In this document: positions 1 to 5,524 of the stretch, one piece after another
How positions within the stretch are numbered: position 1 is the stretch's first letter
Layout of the letters: the number at the start of each line of letters is the position of its first letter
Source of the DNA: Bacteroidota bacterium
Lineage (GTDB): Bacteria; Bacteroidota; Kryptoniia; Kryptoniales; JAKASW01
NCBI GenBank assembly: GCA_021796055.1
Contig: JAJYOS010000486.1
Span: 1-5,524, forward strand
Direction: 5' to 3'
Length of the DNA stretch: 5,524 bases
Notes under the pieces: generated by a model
Told to the model about the DNA's origin: nothing
Seen by the model: the letters and a program-made list of their open reading frames with translations, nothing else
Databases searched by the model: none
Position numbers and translations under genes: made by a program

Positions 1-505
1 ACGCTGCAATCCTCCGTTGCTCACTGAGCCAAGACTCTATTTTCTTAGGCTGGGGGCGCCGATAAACTGCGGTCATGTAACCGGCGTCTTTCAGGATTTT
101 CGAAAAAAACCTCTCCCTTTCTTCCGACCAATAGTATCCGCTGAAACCACAGTAGGCAAAGGACCTGAAGCCTCTTTCAAGAAGATGTTCTGCAGCTGAA
201 ACGGAAATCGCGTACGAGTTGGTAATTACCGAGGAAGACTTTACAGCTCTGCTCGGACCGTGGATAACGGTTATGGTCGGAAGGTCCAAGTCCAGCAGCT
301 GCCTGCTGATTAGCGAATCCCTCATTATGATTCCGTCAGCTCCCCAATTCCTGATTCGAGGAATGTGAGTCTCAAGCCCCCGAGGCTCCCTGTAGAACGC
401 CCATGGGCCATGCAATTTCGAGTACTTTGCTATACCGTAGAGGAGACCCCGACCGAATGCCCGTGAGGTTTCAATAAACAATATTACTCTTGGGATGTGA
501 GCCAT
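1..505 (-). CDS. XylR-like AraC-family transcriptional regulator, N-terminal part (3' end beyond the left edge)
   Basis: This frame is open from an ATG at 505 to the left edge, giving 168 codons of a protein that is about 390 residues in E. coli XylR. The protein starts MAHIPRVILFIETSRAFGRG, continues with LLYGIAKYSKLHGPWAFY and EPRGLETHIPRIRNWGADGI, and later has AAEHLLERGFRSFAYCGFSG followed by WSEERERFF (about residues 104-134). This is the LacI-like, periplasmic-binding-protein-type ligand domain of XylR regulators. In that family the ligand domain binds a sugar such as xylose, and a C-terminal AraC-type helix-turn-helix, not visible here, binds DNA in the cytoplasm. The start is firm: an in-frame TAA lies at 521-523, and the conserved block begins only five residues after the ATG. 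No convincing Shine-Dalgarno site precedes it. The usual Asp-Asn after the second strand block reads Asn96-Ser97. The family is well supported; xylose as the ligand is not shown. Confidence 0.88.
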   Translation of the reverse strand, partial: MAHIPRVILFIETSRAFGRGLLYGIAKYSKLHGPWAFYREPRGLETHIPRIRNWGADGIIMRDSLISRQLLDLDLPTITVIHGPSRAVKSSSVITNSYAISVSAAEHLLERGFRSFAYCGFSGYYWSEERERFFSKILKDAGYMTAVYRRPQPKKIESWLSEQRRIAA

Positions 506-522
506 CTGCCAGGAGAAATATT

Positions 523-536
523 AATCAAAATTGATT
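523..536. promoter_or_regulatory. AT-rich palindrome just upstream of the xylR-like start, possible operator
   Basis: AATCAA and TTGATT are perfect 6-base arms around a 2-base centre, ending 18 bases before the regulator ATG at 505. The overlapping minus-strand TAATAT could serve as a poor -10 element. Symmetry and position suggest an autoregulatory or pathway operator, but AT-rich palindromes of this size also occur by chance. This is inference from position and symmetry only. Confidence 0.3.
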
Positions 537-541
537 TCAGA

Positions 542-562
542 GGGAACCCTCTCGCGGTTCCC
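542..562. repeat. GC-rich inverted repeat (7-bp stem, 7-base loop) upstream of the xylR-like gene
   Basis: GGGAACC at 542-548 pairs perfectly with GGTTCCC at 556-562 around CTCTCGC. The stem could form in RNA on either strand, or the arms could be a dyad protein-binding site. There is no T-run after it in either direction, so it is not a classical intrinsic terminator. It lies 37 bases before the regulator start and six bases from the AT-rich palindrome at 523-536, which suggests that this short stretch is regulatory. Confidence 0.4.
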
Positions 563-738
563 CCATTCACCTGGCAGCGCATCTGAGTGTTGCGTCGAAG
601 GGAAACGAGGTGTATTGAATAAGATCGCTCGACGGGAGACGTTAGGGCTGACAGAAACGGGAAGGACGCCGAAGGTCTAGGAACGGCTGAGACAAGAACA
701 CCGGCAGGCTCTCCCTCCCCGCTATCGGCAGGGGTCAC

Positions 739-759
739 AAAAGCCAGGCCTAATGACTC
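739..759 (-). terminator. Weak terminator-like hairpin after the kinase stop
   Basis: On the minus strand, starting three bases after the TAA of the kinase gene, GAGTCA (759-754) can pair with TGGCTT (746-741). The pairing includes two G-T wobbles and leaves a 7-base loop. The 3' arm runs into TTTT (742-739). The position is right for an intrinsic terminator, but the stem is short and the U-run is only four bases, so some read-through into the regulator is plausible. Confidence 0.3.
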
Positions 760-762
760 AGC

Positions 763-3700
763 TTACTGATTCAGAAGCTTGTGAATTTTCTTTGCGAGTT
801 CATAGGCAGTGAAGGGCTTCTGAAGGAATTCGACTCCCTCGCCCAAAACACCTTCCGGCGCTAAAACGTTTTCCGTGTAGCCCGACATGAAGATAGTCTT
901 GATACCAGGTCTTAGCTTTGAAATCTTTTCGCCAAGTTCCTTACCGCTCATTCCAGGCATTATCACGTCGGTCAGGAGCAAATGGATCTTGTCGCCGTAA
1001 GCTTCACAGAATGTCAATGCCTCTTCCGGACCGAGAGCGGTCATTACCTTGTACCCGTATTCTTCCAGGCTGGTCTTGACAAGCTGGAGCAGGTCGGCCT
1101 GGTCTTCCACCAGCAGGACGGTAGCATTCCCTTTTAGCGACTCGTCTGAGACGAACTGTTCGACAGGCTTGGAAGCCGGCTCGGAATGCCGGGGCAAATA
1201 GACATAGAATGTGGTACCCGCATCAGGCGCGCTTGTAACTGTGATTACGCCGTTAGCGCGTTTTACAATTCCGTAAACCGTCGCGAGTCCGAGTCCGGCA
1301 GATACGCCCTTTGGCTTAGTCGTGAAGAACGGCTCAAATATCTTCTTCAGCATCGCGGCATCCATGCCCTGACCCGTATCGGCAAAAGTGATCAAAACGT
1401 ATTCCCCCGGAACAAAGCCGATATTGTTGTGTACAAATGTTTCATCGGCCACAACGTTCGACGTAGTGATGGTTATGTTTCCGGTCCCGCCAGTGATGGC
1501 ATCTCTTGCATTCGTGGCCAGGTTGACCAGCATTTGATCGAGCTGCGTAGGATCGACCTTGACGTTCCAGACATCTCTGCCGGGTAAGAAATCCAGCTTC
1601 AGGTTTTCGCCGACAATCCTGTGGAGCATACCTCTCACGCCGTCAATGGCTGAATTGACATCGACGACTTTCGGCGAGATGGCACCCTTTTGCGCAAAGG
1701 CGAGGAGTTGCTTGGTCAGGTCGGCCCCGCGCTTGGTCGCGGTTAAAATGGCTTCGACAGGCATGCGAGCCGGATCCTGATCGTTCAACTTCCGCCTCAG
1801 CAGCTCCGCATAACCCAGGATTACCCCAAGTATGTTGTTATAGTCGTGCGCCACGCCGCCGGCAAGTTGGCCTATCCCCTCGAGTTTCTGCGCCTGGAGA
1901 AGCTGATCCTCCAAGGATTTCCGCATCGTGATGTCCTGCTTCACGGCCACAAAATGCGAGATAGTCCCTTTCTCATCTTGCACTGGAGCTATTGTCATTT
2001 CTTCCGTGTAAGTTGTACCATCCTTCCGGCGATTAACCAGCTCGCCGTGCCAGATCTTGCCTGAGAGTATGGTATCCCAGAGATACTTGTAAAACTTCTT
2101 ATCGTGTTTGCCGGACTTTATGAGTTCGCTCACTTCTTTGCCGATTGCCTCGGAAGTTGAGTACCCGGTAAGAGACTCGAATGCGGGGTTCGCCCAGACT
2201 ATAGTCCCATTCCGGTCCGTGACCACAATAGCATTTGCCGCGGTATTTAGAGCTGCGCTCTGGAGTCTTAACTGCTCCTGAACAAAACGTCGATTCGTAA
2301 TGTCTCGCGCAACCACCTGGATGGAGGGCTTCCCGAGATAGGTTATCGGGGCACTCACGATGTCCACGTCAAAGCCAGATCCGTCAAGGCGAATGAACTT
2401 CTCATTATGAAGCTCCATCGGACGTAGAGTCTTTCTGATCTCGTTGATACCGTTTGTTACTTTGGACCTCGAATCGGGGTGAACAATTTCGATCATCGAC
2501 TTGCCAAGGAGCATCTCTGAGAAATCTGCACGCAGCAATTCGAGAGCGGCAGGGTTGAGGTAGACAAGCTTTCCGTCTGTCAAAACCATTATCGCATCTG
2601 GAGACTTATCCACTAGTAGTCGGTGGCGTTCCTCGCTCTCTTCAAGCTTTCTCTTAGCGTTCTTACGTTCGGTTATGTCGTATGCAGTTCCGAACACCGC
2701 GAATTCCCCGCGATACATAGTCGTGGATGCGGAGTAGTCGACCCATCGCGAGTCGCCAGACTTTGTAAGTATCTTGACTTCAAAATGACTGGGGACCGAT
2801 TCGCCCCGCTGCCGGGCGGCACCAAGTTCCTTAGCCAGTTCTCTAAAATCGGGGTGAACTACTTCCCAAAAATCCATTTGCAATAGCTCGTCATCAGGGA
2901 ATCCGGTCATCTCGCTGCATGCGCGATTCACATATCCCACCTTGTTATTCTGATACATGAAGATGGCAGCAGACGACGACTCGGCGAGGAGCCTGAATTT
3001 TTGTTCGCTTTCTCTGAGTGCAGCATCGGCATGTTTGCGCTCGGTTGTATCGAATAGGACAAGCTGAGTCTGCTGGAAATTCCCCTGGTGATCTAACCCG
3101 GCCTTTGCCTCCACAAGGACGCTGATTCTCCTGCCGTTCTGGTGCATTACTTCGATCTCCAGATCGCGGACATACCCCGATGACCGGACTTGTTGAATCT
3201 TCTCTCCGAATACTAAAGCATAGTCCGGGGAAAGAAACTCTGGAAATGGCTTCCCGACCAATTCCTCCTTCGAATAACCGAGTAAGGTTGCAAAGCCAGG
3301 GTTCGCTTCCGTTATAGTCCATTGGGGGTCCAGAATCACAAAAGGCACAGGGGAAGCTTCATAAGAGAGACGATAGCGGAGCTCACTTTCGCGCAGCTCC
3401 TTTTCATTTTTCTCGCTTGACGTTATGTCCTCAAATATTCCGATTCCCTCGGTAACCTGTCCAGTGGAAGTAGGAAGGGCGGAGAAAAACGTCCTGACTC
3501 TGATATTCTTGGCATCGGTGCGAGAGCGATATTCACCCTCGTATACACGCACCTTTCGTTCAAGTACATTTCGAATTCCGTCGGCAAGATCCTGGCTCGG
3601 CAGCTCAAGAAGCTTGAGTCCCAAGATGGATTCTCTGGAAGTCCCCATTATGGACGCGAGACTCTCGTTGCATTCGGTAACGACTCCATTCCGATCGAAG

Positions 3701-5256
3701 TGCAAGATGCCGAGCGGCGAGCTCTCAAATATTGATTTGTACTTCTCTTCATTCTGCCGGAGCGCCGATTCCGCCTGCTTGCGCTCTGTGCAATCTCTCG
3801 CAATTATAACGACAATACCGTCGCCGCCTGCGAGCAGAGCCTGAAGTCGAACTTCTACAGGAAAGGGTGAACCGTCCTTGCGTCGATGAACAGTCTCGAA
3901 TATTATTCCGCTCGCGTCAGTCGTGTCCATCTGGTTTCTCACTGACCCCCAGGTTTCTGGAGCACGCAGATCATAGATTGTCTTTTCGAGGAGTTCTTCG
4001 TGAGAAAATCCGTGCGCCAGCTCTGCCGCACGGTTTGCTTCGACAATTAGACGGTCGGCCTGACGGATGAAAAGTATAATGTCAGATGAGTCTCTGAAGA
4101 ATAGCTCGTACCTGTTGAGAGGCTGCTGAGTCTGTTTCTTGTGTGTGATGTCTCGGCAGTATCCCTCGCGGTATATAATCTTTCCTTCCCCATTTCTTAC
4201 GTAGCGGGCGTAATCCTCGAGCCAGACTTCATTTCCGTCTTTCCCCTTGAGGCGGTAGACTTCCGGACGCGAGATAAATTCGGAAACTTCCTCTTCCATC
4301 AGAGGTTTCGGGGCTTCAAAGTAAAGTGCATTGACCCCTGCTTCGGATGTCAACTCTTTCGGTGAATAACCCAGCATCTTCGCGAATGCCTCGTTCGCTT
4401 CGAGGAAAGCGCCCTCTGGCGAGCTCCGGTAATACCCATCGGCCAGCATCTCAAGCATCTTCCGGGACTTGAGCTCCTGCTCAGATGTGCTCGTGGCATG
4501 AACTGGAGCTGCGGCAATTTCATTGACAATAGAATAAACCAAGTCCCTTCCGCCGCTCACAATAGACGAAACTTGCATTTCAACTTCACGCGTGAGTCCA
4601 CCCGACAACTTCTGTGAAATCGTGACTTTATTTTTTGCGCTCCCTGAAAGTGCCTCAGCCATCTTCGTCGCAAATTCTTCGGGCGAACCGCAGGAAAGAT
4701 CTTGCATCCGCATGTTTCGTAATATGTCACGTTCGTAACCATAGAAGAGTGCAGCAGACGGATTGGCGTCGATGATTCTGCCTGACTCCTTATCGTAAAT
4801 GATCATGGCAAGAGTGGTCTCTTCGAACATCCTTTGAAACACCTCTTCGCGACCCGGGTTCGGTTCTCCCGTTTTGCCTTTATCCGTTAACTCACGTATG
4901 ATTACTAACGCTGCCCTATGTCCGCCGAAGCCCAGACCGTGAGAAGTTATTTCCACCTCTATCACTTCCCCGTTCTTTAGACGGTGGCGCCAGCCGCGCC
5001 ATTCTCGCATCGAGACCACACCTTGACTTCCTCGTGCAGATTTCTCTACTTCATCTCGAGGGCGAAGATCATGTATAGTCATACTAAGGAAATCAGATCG
5101 AGTGTAACCATATCGACGGATCGCAGAATCGTTAACAGCAAGGAAATGCAGAGTATCGAGATCATAAATCCACATAGGTAGTGGATTCGTCTCGAATAGT
5201 GAACGATATAGGTTTTCATCGGATAGTGTCGGTTGATCCTGGGAGCTATCTGCCAT
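763..5256 (-). CDS. Multi-PAS hybrid sensor histidine kinase with C-terminal receiver domain (1497 aa)
   Basis: This is a cytoplasmic signalling kinase that should autophosphorylate on histidine and pass the phosphate to its own receiver aspartate. Nine PAS domains lie at about residues 14-125, 140-246, 264-374, 382-494, 503-616, 625-742, 750-866, 875-991 and 997-1115; many end in a DITERK-like S-box motif and charged helical linkers. The HisKA H-box GGVAHDYNNIL puts the phosphoacceptor at His1137, resembling CckA/NtrB kinases. The ATP-binding domain has the N-box (Asn1249, in LVNLATNARDAI), G1 box FADTGQGM from about 1291, F-box IFEPFFTTK and G2 box GLGLATVYG from about 1321. The receiver (about 1377-1497) has Glu1384-Asp1385, phosphoacceptor Asp1430 (LLTDVIMPGMSG), Ser1458 and Lys1480, so every key residue is present. 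No signal peptide, membrane segment, Hpt or DNA-binding domain is seen. ATG 5256 is preferred because AGAGG lies seven bases upstream; ATG 5259 and GTG 5277 are alternatives adding one or seven residues. PAS ligands cannot be read from the sequence. Confidence 0.97.
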   Translation of the reverse strand: MADSSQDQPTLSDENLYRSLFETNPLPMWIYDLDTLHFLAVNDSAIRRYGYTRSDFLSMTIHDLRPRDEVEKSARGSQGVVSMREWRGWRHRLKNGEVIEVEITSHGLGFGGHRAALVIIRELTDKGKTGEPNPGREEVFQRMFEETTLAMIIYDKESGRIIDANPSAALFYGYERDILRNMRMQDLSCGSPEEFATKMAEALSGSAKNKVTISQKLSGGLTREVEMQVSSIVSGGRDLVYSIVNEIAAAPVHATSTSEQELKSRKMLEMLADGYYRSSPEGAFLEANEAFAKMLGYSPKELTSEAGVNALYFEAPKPLMEEEVSEFISRPEVYRLKGKDGNEVWLEDYARYVRNGEGKIIYREGYCRDITHKKQTQQPLNRYELFFRDSSDIILFIRQADRLIVEANRAAELAHGFSHEELLEKTIYDLRAPETWGSVRNQMDTTDASGIIFETVHRRKDGSPFPVEVRLQALLAGGDGIVVIIARDCTERKQAESALRQNEEKYKSIFESSPLGILHFDRNGVVTECNESLASIMGTSRESILGLKLLELPSQDLADGIRNVLERKVRVYEGEYRSRTDAKNIRVRTFFSALPTSTGQVTEGIGIFEDITSSEKNEKELRESELRYRLSYEASPVPFVILDPQWTITEANPGFATLLGYSKEELVGKPFPEFLSPDYALVFGEKIQQVRSSGYVRDLEIEVMHQNGRRISVLVEAKAGLDHQGNFQQTQLVLFDTTERKHADAALRESEQKFRLLAESSSAAIFMYQNNKVGYVNRACSEMTGFPDDELLQMDFWEVVHPDFRELAKELGAARQRGESVPSHFEVKILTKSGDSRWVDYSASTTMYRGEFAVFGTAYDITERKNAKRKLEESEERHRLLVDKSPDAIMVLTDGKLVYLNPAALELLRADFSEMLLGKSMIEIVHPDSRSKVTNGINEIRKTLRPMELHNEKFIRLDGSGFDVDIVSAPITYLGKPSIQVVARDITNRRFVQEQLRLQSAALNTAANAIVVTDRNGTIVWANPAFESLTGYSTSEAIGKEVSELIKSGKHDKKFYKYLWDTILSGKIWHGELVNRRKDGTTYTEEMTIAPVQDEKGTISHFVAVKQDITMRKSLEDQLLQAQKLEGIGQLAGGVAHDYNNILGVILGYAELLRRKLNDQDPARMPVEAILTATKRGADLTKQLLAFAQKGAISPKVVDVNSAIDGVRGMLHRIVGENLKLDFLPGRDVWNVKVDPTQLDQMLVNLATNARDAITGGTGNITITTSNVVADETFVHNNIGFVPGEYVLITFADTGQGMDAAMLKKIFEPFFTTKPKGVSAGLGLATVYGIVKRANGVITVTSAPDAGTTFYVYLPRHSEPASKPVEQFVSDESLKGNATVLLVEDQADLLQLVKTSLEEYGYKVMTALGPEEALTFCEAYGDKIHLLLTDVIMPGMSGKELGEKISKLRPGIKTIFMSGYTENVLAPEGVLGEGVEFLQKPFTAYELAKKIHKLLNQ

Positions 5257-5483
5257 CATACTTCCTCTCTTGCACACATTGACGCGGCAGAATTCGTTTC
5301 ATTGGAAGTCAGACGAACGGACAACACCTTCCCCCCTCCCTCTTCGCCATAGGACGAACGGGAGTAAGACACACCCTTCGCGTGCCAATCCGAATAGATT
5401 GGCGTTGTCCCTATCATACCTTCTGCTGTACCAATAATCGATGACTGCCATAACGGCCTCGCGAGTGGTAACTCGTGAAGCAC
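5256..5483 (-). CDS. Uncertain small protein of 75 aa, or the tail of a longer upstream gene, overlapping the kinase start
   Basis: A frame starting at GTG 5483 runs 75 codons and stops at a TGA (5258-5256) that overlaps the kinase ATGATG, the geometry usual for translationally coupled genes. GGAGGG at 5498-5493 lies nine bases before the GTG. The same frame also stays open to the right edge, so it could be the end of a longer gene. The product (MLHELPLARPLWQSS at its start, CAREEV at its end) matches no family I know and has no clear domain, membrane segment or signal peptide. A second frame (TTG 5487 to 5299) is open over much of the same stretch. The Gly/Ser-rich middle and the inverted repeats inside it argue against coding. 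I regard this as a candidate only. Confidence 0.22.
   Translation of the reverse strand: MLHELPLARPLWQSSIIGTAEGMIGTTPIYSDWHAKGVSYSRSSYGEEGGGKVLSVRLTSNETNSAASMCAREEV
5264..5268 (-). promoter_or_regulatory. Ribosome binding site of the kinase gene
   Basis: AGAGG on the minus strand lies four bases before ATG 5259 and seven bases before ATG 5256. The seven-base gap is nearer the usual optimum, which favours 5256. It also argues against GTG 5277, since that start would lie upstream of the site and has no purine-rich sequence of its own. Confidence 0.6.
5312..5361. repeat. Two copies of a 9-base direct repeat upstream of the kinase
   Basis: GACGAACGG occurs at 5312-5320 and again at 5353-5361, a period of 41 bases, close to four turns of the helix. 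The copies flank a 19-base pyrimidine run on the plus strand (5327-5345, including six C in a row). Same-face tandem sites upstream of a sensor gene would suit a regulator binding as two units, but the binding protein is unknown and chance remains possible. Confidence 0.4.
5384..5403. promoter_or_regulatory. 20-base inverted repeat upstream of the kinase, possible operator
   Basis: GCCAATC and GATTGGC are perfect 7-base arms around CGAATA. No T-run follows on either strand, so a terminator is unlikely. The size and symmetry fit a site for a dimeric regulator. A minus-strand TATGAT (5418-5413), a good -10 match but without a good -35, lies ten bases upstream of it, so a transcript starting there would begin next to or within the repeat. 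Confidence 0.35.
5459..5478. repeat. 8-bp hairpin with a 4-base loop
   Basis: TCGCGAGT and ACTCGTGA pair over eight positions, one of them a G-T wobble, around GGTA. The 5' arm also contains the perfect 8-base palindrome CTCGCGAG (5458-5465). In a kinase leader transcript it would lie just downstream of the possible ribosome site at 5493-5498. It may be an RNA leader structure or a chance pairing inside a reading frame. Confidence 0.3.
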
Positions 5484-5524
5484 ACAATAGCGCCCTCCAT
5501 CAATTGGAGTTTTAAAGTATAATC

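Noticed and set aside
17..199. Plus-strand frame of 60 codons at the left end
   Set aside because: It is antisense to the recognisable XylR-like ligand domain, with no ribosome site or family resemblance.
702..732. Direct repeat CGGCAGG at 702-708 and 726-732
   Set aside because: About two 7-base repeats are expected by chance in a spacer of this length.
484..738. Minus-strand frame of 84 codons in the spacer
   Set aside because: It overlaps the XylR-like start in another frame, spans both palindromes, and has a low-complexity product with no known relative.
1186..1587. Plus-strand open frame of 133 codons inside the kinase gene
   Set aside because: It lies antisense to the HisKA-HATPase coding region, resembles no family, and is explained as a shadow of a long conserved gene.
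2945..3322. Minus-strand frame of 125 codons overlapping the kinase in another frame
   Set aside because: It is out of frame with intact PAS6-PAS7 coding and has the Arg/Pro/Cys-rich look of a wrong frame.
3425..3844. Plus-strand open frame of 139 codons inside the kinase gene
   Set aside because: It lies antisense to PAS4-PAS5 with a Ser/Arg-rich, low-information product. The sense strand is clearly the coding one.
5327..5345. Polypurine run on the kinase strand with six G in a row, considered as a slippage site for phase variation
   Set aside because: The homopolymer is short and lies in a region whose coding status is doubtful. It does not touch the kinase frame.
5518..5523. Perfect TATAAT on the plus strand at the right edge, overlapping a minus-strand TATACT (5521-5516)
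   Set aside because: For the plus strand there is no -35 match at a usable distance. For the minus strand the -35 would be outside the window. AT-rich edge sequence alone is not enough.

Overview
The window comes from a bacterial genome of roughly balanced base composition. It holds one very large, complete sensor gene and the 5' part of a transcription regulator, both read leftwards on the minus strand. The organism cannot be fixed from this sequence. A cytoplasmic multi-PAS hybrid histidine kinase next to a XylR-type regulator fits many free-living heterotrophs with large signalling repertoires, for example members of the Bacteroidota/Ignavibacteriota, Verrucomicrobiota or Proteobacteria. 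Nothing here decides between them.

Layout by region. At 1-505 (minus) is the first 168 codons of a XylR/AraC-family sugar-responsive regulator; its 3' end lies beyond the left edge. It is easy to miss because its stop codon is outside the window, but its N-terminal ligand-binding domain is recognisable. At 506-762 is a 257-base spacer. It holds a weak terminator-like hairpin just after the kinase stop, and a GC-rich hairpin and an AT-rich palindrome just before the xylR-like start. At 763-5256 (minus) is a 1497-residue hybrid histidine kinase: nine tandem PAS domains, a CckA/NtrB-type HisKA-HATPase core and a C-terminal receiver domain. It has no membrane segment and no DNA-binding or Hpt output domain. 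At 5257-5524 is the region upstream of the kinase. It contains a Shine-Dalgarno site, two copies of a 9-base direct repeat, two inverted repeats, and an uncertain 75-codon frame whose stop overlaps the kinase ATGATG start.

The kinase probably integrates several intracellular cues through its PAS array and passes phosphate through His1137 to its own receiver Asp1430, then to an Hpt protein or regulator encoded elsewhere. The downstream regulator should bind a sugar or similar small ligand and control a carbohydrate-use operon. The two genes share a strand, but the 257-base gap and the palindromes before the regulator argue for separate control. I found no RNA gene, mobile element, CRISPR array or clear sign of a new defence or mobile system. 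The most unusual features are the length of the PAS array and the structured, possibly translated leader in front of it.
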